From Oryzomicrobium terrae (GTDB lineage: Bacteria > Pseudomonadota > Gammaproteobacteria > Burkholderiales > Rhodocyclaceae), in contig NZ_CP022579.1 in NCBI RefSeq assembly GCF_008274805.1, positions 2,666,001 through 2,730,000 of the forward strand: a DNA stretch of 64,000 bases. The letters are read 5' to 3'. Of this stretch, positions 1 to 8,593 are shown one piece after another. Position 1 is the stretch's first letter; each line of letters begins with the position of its first letter. A program made the position numbers and the translations under genes. The notes beneath the pieces were generated by a model. That model saw only the letters and a list, made by a program, of their open reading frames with translations, was not told the DNA's origin and ran no database searches.

Positions 1-523
1 CCGGTGGTGGCGCCGACGCCGTAGAAGCGGCCGGGACGCCCTTCCATGGCTTCGGTGAAATAGGGGCGGAAGGTGTAGTGCTGGCCGATGAAGCTCTGGG
101 AGGTGGCCCAGTTGCTCGCCGCCAGGGTCAAGCCGGCGGCGTCGGTCAGGTAGGCGGCGGTGACGCCGGCACGGCCCTGGACCAGCTCCAGGTAGCGGTT
201 GACCGTATCGACCCGGCCCGGGTCGTTGGGGTGGTCGAGCAGGTCGTGGAGGCGGTGGTCCTGGGCCAGCACGAAAGGCAGGGTCTCGTGGCGGGCCAGG
301 GCGTTTTCCAGGCTGACGCCGTAGGCCCCCAGGCGCTGGGCGTTGGTGTGGGCCAGCTGGGCCACCTGCCAGCCGGACAGCAGGCGGTAGCTGCCCAGGC
401 CCACGGCCAGGCAGGCCAGGGCGGCGAGCAGCCCGGCCAGGGTGCTGTTACTGACGAAAAAGTACCTCCCCGGCGCGGAGCCGCGGCCGGAGAGGAAAGG
501 GGGTAGTTGAAAACGGGGGATCA
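1..523 (-). CDS. DctB-like sensor histidine kinase, N-terminal part (cut by window edge)
   Basis: Only the N-terminal part is in the window. The reverse strand reads one hydrophobic segment and then an extracytoplasmic sensor region with SNWATSQSFIGQHYTFRPYF and GRFYGVGATT. These are hallmarks of the double-Cache sensor domain of DctB-type C4-dicarboxylate kinases. The kinase core lies beyond the left edge. The start is unsure: a TTG at 523 and a GTG at 557 are both in frame, and neither has a clear ribosome site. The gene follows the ABC importer on the same strand, so it probably senses that importer's substrate or a related organic acid. The ligand is unknown. Confidence 0.7.
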
Positions 524-642
524 AGGGACGAGCCAGCGGAATGGAGGGCGGACGCACGGCGGGGCGTGGGCCCGGCAGCGCCGCAGCAGTGCCGGGCCAG
601 GCCGGCGGAGCGGAGATTTTACCGCCCCGGCCCGGCCCGCCG

Positions 643-1437
643 TCAGTCCACCGCGGCCAGCTTCAGCTCATCGGCGGCGTGGCGCTGCTGCTCTTCCATC
701 ACCAGGCGGCCCAGTTCGCGCTTGAGCTCATTGAAGGCCGGCGCGGCCGGGTCCCGGGGGCGGGGAATGTCCACCCACTGGTCGCGCTTGATGGTGCCGG
801 GCCGGTAGGTCATGACCACGATGCGGTCGGCCAGGTAGATCGATTCCTCGATCGAGTGGGTGACGAACAGGATGGTCTTGCCGAACTCCTTCCAGATGCG
901 CAGCAGCTCGTCCTGCAGGTTGCGCCGGGTCAGGGCGTCCAGGGCGCCGAAGGGCTCGTCCATGAGCATGATCGGCGAATCCAGGGCCAGCACCCGGGCG
1001 ATGGCCACCCGCTGGCGCATGCCGCCGGACAGGTCCTTGGGGAAGCGGTTGCGGAAGTCCTTGAGGCTCAGGGTGTCGAGCAGGCTTTCCACCTTGGCGG
1101 CGATCTCGGCCTTGCCCAGGCCCTTCACCTCCAGACCGAAGGCGATGTTCTGGGCCACGGTCATCCAGGGGAACAGGGCGTATTCCTGGAACACCATGCC
1201 CCGCTCCGGCCCGGGGCCGGTAACGGTGGCCCCGGCGGCGGTAATCGAACCGCTGCTCGGCAGGGAAAAGCCGGCCACGGCGTTGAGCAGGGTGGATTTG
1301 CCGCAGCCCGAGGGGCCGAGCAGGCAGACGAACTCACCGGGGTTGATGGTGAGGTTGATGTCCTTGAGGGCGATGACGTCTTTTTCCGGGGTGCGGAAAA
1401 CCTTGTTCACGCCGCTGACGATGATTTGGCTGGACAT
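643..1437 (-). CDS. ABC transporter ATP-binding protein, NitT/TauT family
   Basis: A 264-residue ATPase that powers import through the permease encoded just upstream. Walker A is GPSGCGKST (about residues 41-49), followed by the Q-loop (VFQEYALFPW), the signature LSGGMRQRV and Walker B with MLMDEPFGALD. The switch histidine is in FVTHSIEES. This pattern and the length match SsuB/TauB/NrtD-type ATPases. The start lies 20 bases after the permease stop, behind a GGAGAG-like ribosome site. Substrate cannot be told from the ATPase. Confidence 0.93.
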   Translation of the reverse strand: MSSQIIVSGVNKVFRTPEKDVIALKDINLTINPGEFVCLLGPSGCGKSTLLNAVAGFSLPSSGSITAAGATVTGPGPERGMVFQEYALFPWMTVAQNIAFGLEVKGLGKAEIAAKVESLLDTLSLKDFRNRFPKDLSGGMRQRVAIARVLALDSPIMLMDEPFGALDALTRRNLQDELLRIWKEFGKTILFVTHSIEESIYLADRIVVMTYRPGTIKRDQWVDIPRPRDPAAPAFNELKRELGRLVMEEQQRHAADELKLAAVD

Positions 1438-1456
1438 GGGGTCTCTCCTTGGCCGG

Positions 1457-2272
1457 TCAGTGTTCCAGGCCGCGGTGCCAGCGCAGCAGGTGGTTGTTCA
1501 GCTTGTTCATGGCCACGTCGATGGCCAGGCCGAGCAGGCCGATGGTGATCATCCCGGCGATGATCTTGTCGGACCACATGAACTCGCGCGCCTCCAGGAT
1601 GCGGAAGCCCAGGCCGTCGTTCACCGCGATCATCTCGGAGACGATCACCACGATGAAGGCGGTGCCGATGCCGATGCGCACCCCGGCCAGGATGTAGGGG
1701 GTGGCCGCCGGCAGGATCACCCGGGCGAACATGGTCAGCGGCTTGACCCCCAGGTTGCGCGCGGCGCGCAGGTAGATACCGTCCACGTGACGCACCCCGG
1801 CGATGGTGTTCATCAGCACCGGGAAGAAGGCGCCCAGGGAGATGAGGAAGAACGACGGCGGGTTGCCCAGGCCGAACCACAGGATCGCCAGGGGGATGTA
1901 GGCGATCGGCGGGATCGGGCGCAGCACCTGGACCAGGGGGTTGAACAGGTCGTAGATGCGGGCGTTGGCACCCATCAACAGGCCCACCGGCAGGGCCAGG
2001 CCGGCGCCGATGACAAAGCCCACCACCACCCGGTACATGCTGGCCCAGGCATCGTGCAGCAGCTCACCGGAGAACAGCCAGGCCAGGTACGACCCGGCGG
2101 CCGGGTCGAAGTCCTGGGCCGGCAGCAGGGACTGCCACCACTTGAGGGCCACCGCCGAGGGGGCCGGCAGCACCACTTCCGAGACCAGGCCGGCGCGGGA
2201 GCAGATTTCCCACAGCACCAGCAGGACCACCGGCACGGCCAGGCCGTGGAGGATCGCGTTGAGACGTTTCAT
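1457..2272 (-). CDS. ABC transporter permease, NitT/TauT (BPD_transp_1) family
   Basis: A 271-residue inner-membrane permease with about six transmembrane segments. The first is near residues 10-28, and a late cytoplasmic loop carries the EAA-like region that contacts the ATPase (AARNLGVKPLTMFARVILPA). It resembles SsuC/TauC. It sits between the binding-protein and ATPase genes, with a 13-base gap from the binding-protein stop, so all three are one transcription unit. Confidence 0.92.
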   Translation of the reverse strand: MKRLNAILHGLAVPVVLLVLWEICSRAGLVSEVVLPAPSAVALKWWQSLLPAQDFDPAAGSYLAWLFSGELLHDAWASMYRVVVGFVIGAGLALPVGLLMGANARIYDLFNPLVQVLRPIPPIAYIPLAILWFGLGNPPSFFLISLGAFFPVLMNTIAGVRHVDGIYLRAARNLGVKPLTMFARVILPAATPYILAGVRIGIGTAFIVVIVSEMIAVNDGLGFRILEAREFMWSDKIIAGMITIGLLGLAIDVAMNKLNNHLLRWHRGLEH

Positions 2273-2285
2273 GGACGATCGCTCC

Positions 2286-3269
2286 TTACTTCACCTTGAG
2301 GTCGGCCTTGGCCTTTTGCAGCAGGTCGAGCTTGACCCAGTCGGCAGCCTTGGGCGGCTTGCTCATGCGGCCGACGCCGAACTTCTGCATGAAGGCGGTG
2401 GTGGTGTCGATGTGCTCCAGGGACACGTCGTAGGTGTAGTCGGCGTTGTCCATGGCGTCCTTGAAGTCCTGGGACGAAATCTGGCCCTTGAACATCTGCT
2501 CGCGCACGTACTTCTCGGCCAGGGCCGGGTCCTTGTTGAACAGGGCGGTGGACTCGACGAAGCACTTCATAACGCGCTGGGCCACGTCCTTCTTCTCGGT
2601 GTACATCTTCTCGGACATCACCAGCAGGCGGTACGGCTCGCCCATGGCGGTGTTGTAGGGCTTGATCACCTCGACGCCGAACTTCTTGTTGAGGGCTTGC
2701 GACGACTGGGGCTCGGACTGGCACATAGCGTCGATCTGCTTGGCGGCCAGGGCCTGGTTCAGGTCGGCAAAGGCCAGGTAGACGATCTGCACGTCCTTGC
2801 CCGGCTTGTCGGACCAGGTCAGGCCGACCTTTTCCAGTTCGGCCAGGAGCAGCAGCTCCTGGGCGCCGCCGCGAGTCACGCCGACTTTCTTGCCCTTCAG
2901 GTCGTTCAGGTTCTTGATGCCCGAATCGACGCCGGCGACGATGCGCGCGCCGCCCTTGGCAAAGCCGGCCACGGTGACGATGGGCACGCCGTTGGCGCGG
3001 CCGGAGATGGCACCGTCGGAGGCCAGGGCGGCGATGTCGATCTCACCGGCGACGATGGCCGGCATGATGTCCGGGCCCTTCGGGAACATGCGCTCTTCGA
3101 CCTTGACGCCGTACTTGCCGCAGACTTCCTTCATGTAGGAAACCGCGCCGTAGTGGGCGAACTTGAGGTTGCCCAGGCGCACCACGTCGTCGGCGTGGGC
3201 AACGGAAACGGACAGGCCGGCGGCCGGCAGGGCAACGGCGAGGGCGGTGGCAATAGCGTGCTTGCGCAT
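2286..3269 (-). CDS. ABC transporter periplasmic substrate-binding protein, NitT/TauT (NMT1-like) family
   Basis: A 327-residue secreted binding protein and first gene of the importer operon. A classical signal peptide spans about residues 1-26 and ends AHA before DDVVRLG. The body has the NMT1/SsuA pattern (MPAIVAGEIDIAALA, LKGKKVGVTRGGAQELLL). A strong GGAGG ribosome site precedes the ATG. The family binds nitrate, taurine, sulfonates, thiamine precursors or aromatic acids, and sequence alone does not choose among them. The DctB-like kinase downstream hints at an organic acid, which is an inference. Confidence 0.9.
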   Translation of the reverse strand: MRKHAIATALAVALPAAGLSVSVAHADDVVRLGNLKFAHYGAVSYMKEVCGKYGVKVEERMFPKGPDIMPAIVAGEIDIAALASDGAISGRANGVPIVTVAGFAKGGARIVAGVDSGIKNLNDLKGKKVGVTRGGAQELLLLAELEKVGLTWSDKPGKDVQIVYLAFADLNQALAAKQIDAMCQSEPQSSQALNKKFGVEVIKPYNTAMGEPYRLLVMSEKMYTEKKDVAQRVMKCFVESTALFNKDPALAEKYVREQMFKGQISSQDFKDAMDNADYTYDVSLEHIDTTTAFMQKFGVGRMSKPPKAADWVKLDLLQKAKADLKVK

Positions 3270-3343
3270 GGAGATCCTCCTTTGGATGTGTCGGGAAGAG
3301 GCCGCCCGGGGGATTCCCGGGCCGTCTCGGACGGAGGCTTCTT

Positions 3344-3360
3344 TGCACAGCCCGTGCCAG
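3344..3360 (-). promoter_or_regulatory. Sigma-54 (-24/-12) promoter for the ABC importer operon
   Basis: The reverse strand reads CTGGCACGGGCTGTGCA. It has the invariant GG and GC separated by exactly 10 bases and closely matches TGGCACG-N4-TTGC. The predicted start of transcription leaves a leader of about 65 bases before the binding-protein ATG at 3269. Sigma-54 promoters need an enhancer-binding activator, which fits the DctB-like kinase in this operon. Confidence 0.7.
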
Positions 3361-3450
3361 GTCTTATAGAAGAGCCTTAGCTGTTTGTTTCATAAGCATT
3401 TCCGTTTCTTTACCGTTACCCAGGGGGGGGCTTCCCGAGGAGCGGCGCGA

Positions 3451-3485
3451 GCGGAATTCCGCAAAACCCGTGCGGATTTCCGCAC
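3451..3485. promoter_or_regulatory. Paired palindromes, candidate activator sites upstream of the sigma-54 promoter
   Basis: GCGGAATTCCGC (3451-3462) is a perfect palindrome. GTGCGGATTTCCGCAC (3470-3485) is a near-perfect one with the same GCGGA/TCCGC arms. Their centres are 21 bases apart, two helical turns, and a further half-like GTGCGG lies at 3499-3504. They sit roughly 95-130 bases upstream of the -24/-12 element, where enhancer-binding activators usually bind. The rest of the 464-base gap (3270-3733) holds no gene I can support. Confidence 0.55.
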
Positions 3486-3528
3486 AAACACCCCATTCGT
3501 GCGGTTAAACGGACACGCCACCCTTGAT

Positions 3529-3558
3529 CCATCCCTAAGCCATCCCTAAGCCATCCCT
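3529..3558. repeat. Short tandem repeat, 11-bp unit, about 2.7 copies
   Basis: The unit CCATCCCTAAG occurs at 3529-3539 and 3540-3550, then partially at 3551-3558. It lies in the intergenic gap upstream of the chemoreceptor gene. No role is evident. Confidence 0.8.
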
Positions 3559-3733
3559 GCACCGCCGGCCATCCGCCGGCTCGGACCGTTGCTCCGCCCG
3601 GCCCGGAAAAAACAGCAAGTCTTGCTGCAAATCAAAGTACTTTCGCCACTCGGCAGGTACAAGCCCCCTTCGATGGATGACAACGCCATCACTACAACAA
3701 GCCACAACAGGCACAAACGGGAGGAGACCCCCA

Positions 3734-5734
3734 ATGTCCGGAAGACGCACGTCCGTCGCCACCAAGCTCAGCATCATCCTGGCGGCCAGCATCACCGCCC
3801 TGCTCCTGGCCGCCGCCTTCGGCCTGTCCCAGTACCTCACCGCCAAGTTGGAGCAGAAGTCCCTCGATGCGCTGAAGACCAACAACCGCATGATCATCGA
3901 CATGATCGATGCCTATAACTCCGGTCTCAGCCAGACGGTGGAACGGCTCGGCAAGGTCTTCGCCAGCAACTACCCGGACAAGTTCTCCATGGACGCTGAC
4001 GGCGTGCTGCACCACGGCCGCAGCCCCATCGTCGCCCGCGAAACCGCCATCCCCGACCGTTTCACCGCCGTGGCCGGCACCCCCGCCACGGTGCTGACCC
4101 GGCGCGGCGACGACTTCCTGCGCACCTCCACCTCGATCACCAACGAAAAGGGCGAGCGCGCCTCGGACGTGCCCCTGGGCCCCACCCACCCGGCGGTGCC
4201 CGCCCTGCTCAAGGGCCAGACCTACACCGGCAAGGCCAAGATGCTGGGGCGGGACTTCATGACCCACTACATCCCGATCAAGGACGACGCCGGTCAGGTG
4301 ATCGGCGCCTTCTTCGTCGGCCTGGACTTCACCGACGGCCTGGCCGCGCTGAAGAAGCGGGTGCTGGCGCTCAAGATCGGCGACACCGGCTACCCCTACG
4401 CCCTGGACGTGGGCACCGACAAGGGCCGCCTGGTGATCCACCCGGCCAAGGAAGGCACCAACCTGCTCGACGCCAAAGACAGCGACGGCAAGGAATTCGT
4501 CAAGGAAATGATCAGCCAGGGCAACGGCATCATCACCTACTGGTGGCAGAACCCGGGCGAAGAGAAGCCCCGGGAAAAGGTGGTGGTGTTCAACCACTAC
4601 GCCCCGTGGAACTGGACCCTGGCCTCGGGCAGCTACCTGAACGAGTTCAACGACGAAGGCAAGCGCTCCGGTCAGGGGCTGATGCTGGTGGCCCTGCTGT
4701 TCGTGCCGGTGGTCTTCGCCATCGTCTGGGTCGCCGCCCGGCGCTGGGTCAGCCGCCCCCTGGGCGCGGCGGTGCAGGCCGCCAATAAGGTGGCCGAAGG
4801 CGACTTCACCACCCAGGTTGAAGTACGCAGCCGGGACGAGATCGGCGAACTGATGGCCGCCCTCGCCACCATGATCAAGCGCCTCGGCGGCACCATCACC
4901 GAGGTGCACAAGGCCGCCAGCGCGGTGGCCAGCGACGCCGGCCAACTGCACTCCTCCGCCGGCCGGGTGGCGCACAGCTCCGAGCAGCAGAGCGACGCCG
5001 CCTCGGGCATGGCCGCCGCCGTGGAAGAGATGACCGCCAGCATCGAGATGATCGTCCAGCACGCCGCCGAGGCCCACACCATCTCCGGCCACTCCGCCGA
5101 GGTCTCCCAGGAAAGCTCGGCCACCATCCAGCAGGCGGTGGCCGCCATGAACCACATCGCCGAAACGGTGCGTTCCGCCTCCGGCGCCGTCGAGCAACTG
5201 GGCCGGGAATCGGAGGAAATCTCCGCCATCGTCCAGGTGATCAAGGAAATCGCCGACCAGACCAACCTGCTCGCCCTCAACGCCGCCATCGAAGCGGCCC
5301 GGGCCGGCGAAGCGGGCCGCGGCTTCGCCGTGGTGGCCGACGAAGTGCGCAAGCTGGCCGAGCGCACCAGCCAATCCACCCACGAGATCGGCGCCATGAT
5401 CGAGCGCATCCAGCACGGCACCCGCCACGCCGTGACGAGCATGAACCAAGGGGTGGACCAGGTGGCCAGCGGCGTCGAACTGGCCGCCGCCGCCGACGCG
5501 GCGATCAACCGCATCCGTGAGGGCGCCGCCCAGGTCACCGCCGCCGTGGCCACCATCACCGCCGCCATTCAGGAACAGAGCACCGCCAGCGCCAACGTCG
5601 CCCAGGGCCTGGAAAAGATCGCCGGCATGACCGAGCGCAACACCACCGACGCCCAACAAAGCGCCGCCGCCGCCGAGGAACTGAACGTGGTCGCCGCCCA
5701 GTTGCGCAGCACCGTGGACCAGTTCCGGGTCTAA
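3734..5734 (+). CDS. Methyl-accepting chemotaxis protein with double-Cache sensor
   Basis: A 666-residue chemoreceptor. I chose the ATG at 3734 because GGGAGGAGA lies just upstream; an in-frame start at 3677 has no comparable site. In order it has one N-terminal transmembrane segment (about 15-36), a large periplasmic Cache_3-Cache_2 type region ([28 protein letters not shown], then GYPYALDVG and [10 protein letters not shown]), a second transmembrane segment near 318-340, a HAMP domain, and a signalling domain with the conserved tip [19 protein letters not shown]. Such sensors usually bind small organic acids. No che genes adjoin it, and it is followed by a repeat-type hairpin. Confidence 0.93.
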   Translation: MSGRRTSVATKLSIILAASITALLLAAAFGLSQYLTAKLEQKSLDALKTNNRMIIDMIDAYNSGLSQTVERLGKVFASNYPDKFSMDADGVLHHGRSPIVARETAIPDRFTAVAGTPATVLTRRGDDFLRTSTSITNEKGERASDVPLGPTHPAVPALLKGQTYTGKAKMLGRDFMTHYIPIKDDAGQVIGAFFVGLDFTDGLAALKKRVLALKIGDTGYPYALDVGTDKGRLVIHPAKEGTNLLDAKDSDGKEFVKEMISQGNGIITYWWQNPGEEKPREKVVVFNHYAPWNWTLASGSYLNEFNDEGKRSGQGLMLVALLFVPVVFAIVWVAARRWVSRPLGAAVQAANKVAEGDFTTQVEVRSRDEIGELMAALATMIKRLGGTITEVHKAASAVASDAGQLHSSAGRVAHSSEQQSDAASGMAAAVEEMTASIEMIVQHAAEAHTISGHSAEVSQESSATIQQAVAAMNHIAETVRSASGAVEQLGRESEEISAIVQVIKEIADQTNLLALNAAIEAARAGEAGRGFAVVADEVRKLAERTSQSTHEIGAMIERIQHGTRHAVTSMNQGVDQVASGVELAAAADAAINRIREGAAQVTAAVATITAAIQEQSTASANVAQGLEKIAGMTERNTTDAQQSAAAAEELNVVAAQLRSTVDQFRV

Positions 5735-5796
5735 TCCCCGCCCCTACCGCCCCCCGCAAACCCAAGCGGGGCGCGGACTTCCACGAGGCCACCTTG

Positions 5797-5861
5797 AAAC
5801 CCCGCGCCAGTCCTTGCTCTCCGGGCATACACCCTGAAGATCGAGGACTGGCGCGGGGTTT
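5797..5861. repeat. Dispersed repeat copy 1, large inverted repeat, probable terminator
   Basis: An 18-bp perfect inverted repeat (arms 5797-5814 and 5844-5861, AAACCCCGCGCCAGTCCT and its complement) surrounds a 29-base loop containing CTCCGGGCATACACCC. It lies 63 bases after the chemoreceptor stop and could end its transcript. The arm AGGACTGGCGCGGGGTT and the loop motif recur at 20365-20450, and related pieces recur at 32994-33101, so this is a repeat family rather than a lone terminator. The gap up to 5974 otherwise shows nothing. Confidence 0.75.
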
Positions 5862-5974
5862 ATTACCCCATGACACTAATCCAACGCTTCATTTCATCAG
5901 ATTAAGAAAACTGTGCGCGGAACAACGCATGCAGTCGTTACCAGAATCTCCCACTTAAACCAGGGTTATTTCCA

Positions 5975-6856
5975 GTGCAACGCCATCATTACGTCCCACA
6001 GTTTTATCTGCGTGAATGGTATATCCCAGGAAAATCAGCGTTTTGGCTTTACTGCCGTGATAACGCAGGGCGCTTACTATTCGGAAAGAAATCTGCAAGA
6101 TCAGTTGGCTACCAAAACGGCCTTTATTCAAGAATTCCAGAATTCTTTGAAAATCAAAATCAATCAACCAATAGCATTGAGGAGAATTTTTTCTCCCCCC
6201 TCGATTCCAAGGCAAGCAAAGTAATTAAAAAACTGATCCAGTCCGGCCCTCAAAGCTTATCTAAAGAAGATCGTCTCGTTTGGAGCATTTTCATCAATTC
6301 CCTCCTAGAGAGATCACCCAGCAGAATTGAATCAATAAAAAATAGCGCTAACAAGCTTGCAAATGAAGAATTCTCGAAAATAAAAGCAGTTCATGAAGTA
6401 CAGGAAGGAGAACGGCATGCCTTCTTGGACGAAATGGACATAGCAGCCATAGCAAATAACACCGTACTAGCCGAGATGGTGAAATGGATATGTAACAATG
6501 AAACCATCAGCCACTTTGCCAACATGACATGGATGGTTGCCCGCCTTCCTGAAGGAAATGATCACTTTTTAACCAGTGACACTCCTGTGGTTGTAAATGG
6601 CGCCAGCGGCGGAAACCCTATCTACGTTTTATCAATAGCACTATCCCCCAACGCACTATTTATAATGCACAAACAGGAAAAAGATTTCAATGAAGATTTC
6701 ATTCAAACACTAGCCATAATACACAACCACCTAATAGCAGAACAAACAAAGCGCTACTTAGTTTCATCAAGAGAGCTTATTGACGATGGCAACATAAAGT
6801 ATAAAAAAATTGCAAACTTTCTTTTTTCGGGAAAAAACCACAAGGCCAACAATTAA
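5975..6856 (+). CDS. DUF4238 family protein, AT-rich orphan
   Basis: A 293-residue protein beginning with QRHHYVPQFYLREW, the characteristic N-terminus of DUF4238. The start is a GTG, placed so that the family motif begins at residue 2. No signal peptide or membrane segment is visible. A later motif, FLTSDTPVV, is also typical of the family, whose function is not established. Base composition is far more AT-rich than the flanking genes, and poly-A codons are frequent, so recent transfer is likely. It stands alone between a chemoreceptor and a GNAT-like gene. Confidence 0.85.
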   Translation: MQRHHYVPQFYLREWYIPGKSAFWLYCRDNAGRLLFGKKSARSVGYQNGLYSRIPEFFENQNQSTNSIEENFFSPLDSKASKVIKKLIQSGPQSLSKEDRLVWSIFINSLLERSPSRIESIKNSANKLANEEFSKIKAVHEVQEGERHAFLDEMDIAAIANNTVLAEMVKWICNNETISHFANMTWMVARLPEGNDHFLTSDTPVVVNGASGGNPIYVLSIALSPNALFIMHKQEKDFNEDFIQTLAIIHNHLIAEQTKRYLVSSRELIDDGNIKYKKIANFLFSGKNHKANN

Positions 6857-7010
6857 ACAAATTAATCAAACCAAGTCCATTGCACTCCCGAATGGAAATT
6901 TTCGACCTTGAAGAGCAGCCAATAAACACCAGGAGGAAAACTTAAAATGCAGCTCGCCACTGGTTGCAAATGTAAAAAGTGCGCTTAGCTAGTCGCAATA
7001 CACTCAGCCC

Positions 7011-7652
7011 CTACTCCCCCACCCGCTCCATCCCCGCCGCCTCAACCAGCCGGTCGACGCTCCACCCGGCGCCGAGCAGCAGCATGCGGGTGTGCAGGTC
7101 GTCGTGCACCGTCCGGTCCACGCGGCGGCCCAGGTAGCGCGGCGTCTTGTCGCGCACATCGACGTAGCCCAGGGCATGGCGCCGGGCCAGGGCGTGCCAC
7201 AGGGCGTGGGCGCCCGGGGATTGGCGGGCGCCGCTGAGCAGGCAGATGCCGCTCCCCAGGGCCCATTCGTAAACGGCGGTGCATAGCCCGCGGCGCTGGT
7301 AGGCCGGGGCGTATTTGGAGTGGGGTGCGCGCAGGTAGGGGTCGGCGCGGCGGCCGACCTCGATCAGCCGGTTGAACACGGTGTAGCCGGCGAGGCAGCC
7401 GTGGGCGGTGTCTTCGACGTACACGTAGTGCTCGCCGTCGGCTTCGCGGTAGCGGAAGACCAGGGACGGCCAGGGGGAGTCGATGTCGAGGGTGGCGATG
7501 CCGTGGAGCGCGCCGCCGGGGGTGACGAGGCGGCGGTGGAGGGTGTCGAGTTCGTTGTCGAGGGCGTCGGGGCGGTGCTGCACGTCGATGCGCAGTTCCA
7601 GCCCGAGGCCGCGCCAGGGCGGCCATGGCAGGGGGGCCAGCAGGGCGGTCAT
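7011..7652 (-). CDS. GNAT-fold protein, putative acyltransferase-like
   Basis: A 213-residue protein starting at the ATG at 7652. The middle and end read like a GNAT fold: a strand region FRYREADGEHYVYV, then YQRRGLCTAVYEWAL in the position of the acetyl-CoA loop, then a QSPGAHALWHALARRH segment seen in several uncharacterised GNAT-like proteins. The usual Q/RxxGxG/A loop is only partly kept (YQRRGL), so catalysis is uncertain. It lies 50 bases after the repeat protein on the same strand and may be co-transcribed with it. Substrate is unknown. Confidence 0.55.
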   Translation of the reverse strand: MTALLAPLPWPPWRGLGLELRIDVQHRPDALDNELDTLHRRLVTPGGALHGIATLDIDSPWPSLVFRYREADGEHYVYVEDTAHGCLAGYTVFNRLIEVGRRADPYLRAPHSKYAPAYQRRGLCTAVYEWALGSGICLLSGARQSPGAHALWHALARRHALGYVDVRDKTPRYLGRRVDRTVHDDLHTRMLLLGAGWSVDRLVEAAGMERVGE

Positions 7653-7702
7653 GTCGGTTTTCCTTTGCGGGGAGAGAGGCGGAGACGGGGCGTGACGGCC
7701 CG

Positions 7703-8593
7703 TCAGGCCAGACAGGCGCCGGCCCAGCAGCCGCTCATCAGGGCGTCGGGGCGGGTCGCGGCGCAGACCCGGGCGCTGGTGTCCCAGGAAGCCATCGCCA
7801 CGTCCAGCCCGGCGAAGATGCCGAAGCCGCTGCCGGCGCGGATCTCGCCCTGGGCGTGCAGGCTCTCGCCGGCCCGGATCGCCCCTTCGGCCACCATTTC
7901 CCCGCCGGCCTTGATGCCCCAGCCGGCTTCCAGGTGCCGGGCGGTGCGGATGTCGCCGCCGGCGAGGATGCCGTTGCCGGCGCGCACCGTGTCTTCTCCG
8001 GTGATGCCGCCCCCGGCACGCAGGCTCTTGCCGCAATAGATCGGCCCGCTGACGATCACGTCCTGGCCGACGTAGGCGTTGCCGTCCAGGCGCAGGTCGC
8101 CGCGGCAGAGCAGATCCCAGGCGGCCCGCAGGTCGCCGCCCACGGTCAGGTCGCCGCCGGTTTCCACGCCCCAGCCGGCGCGCAGGTCGCCGCCCACGTC
8201 GGCGCTGCCGTCGCTGCGGATGCCGCCGCCGGCCTTGACGTCTTCCCCGGCCACCAGGGCGGTGCCGGTGCGGATGCTGCCCCCGGCGGAAATGGCGCGG
8301 CCGGCCCGCACCAGGGTGTCGGCCTCGATGTTGCCGCGCACCTCCAGGGTGCCGGCGAAAACGATGGCGTCCACCTCCAGGCGATCCACCGCCAGCACCC
8401 CATCGGTGGGGCCGAACTGGTCGAGCAACCAGCAGGCGTCGTTGACCCGGCCGGCGGCGACCAGGGCATCGAGCAGATCCTGGTAGTTGCTGCCGTCCTG
8501 GTGGTGGCGGATGAACCAGCGGAAGCCATCGGCGCAGGGGCGCTTGGCTTTGACGAAATTCTTGGTGATGTCGAAGGTGTTGAGGATGTCCAT
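7703..8593 (-). CDS. Glycine-rich repeat protein, probable beta-helix (bactofilin/FapA-like appearance)
   Basis: A 296-residue protein if read from the ATG at 8593. Residues 1-60 (MDILNTFDITKNFVKAKRP, then GFRWFIRHHQDGSNYQDLLD) look globular. From about residue 70 to 260 it is a run of short units with GG-x-I/L spacing (VGGDLRAGWGVETGGDL, ILAGGDIRTARHLEAG), as expected for a right-handed beta-helix or polymer-forming protein. No signal peptide is seen. An in-frame TTG at 8704 would add a Cys-rich leader (CPGCASCDVCDCC), but it has no ribosome site. Function is unknown, and the pairing with the GNAT-like gene is the only context. Confidence 0.6.
   Translation of the reverse strand: MDILNTFDITKNFVKAKRPCADGFRWFIRHHQDGSNYQDLLDALVAAGRVNDACWLLDQFGPTDGVLAVDRLEVDAIVFAGTLEVRGNIEADTLVRAGRAISAGGSIRTGTALVAGEDVKAGGGIRSDGSADVGGDLRAGWGVETGGDLTVGGDLRAAWDLLCRGDLRLDGNAYVGQDVIVSGPIYCGKSLRAGGGITGEDTVRAGNGILAGGDIRTARHLEAGWGIKAGGEMVAEGAIRAGESLHAQGEIRAGSGFGIFAGLDVAMASWDTSARVCAATRPDALMSGCWAGACLA

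Noticed and set aside
541-1548. Long plus-strand open frame of 335 codons over the ABC ATPase gene
   Set aside because: It lies opposite a complete, motif-bearing ABC ATPase and reads as low-complexity GHQ-rich sequence, the usual shadow in GC-rich DNA.
3529-3558. 11-bp tandem repeat as a CRISPR-like or iteron element
   Set aside because: There are fewer than three contiguous copies, no spacers and no replication or cas genes nearby.
3692-5659. Minus-strand 655-codon frame opposite the chemoreceptor
   Set aside because: The sequence is Gly/His/Asp-rich without any domain, while the plus strand encodes a full chemoreceptor.
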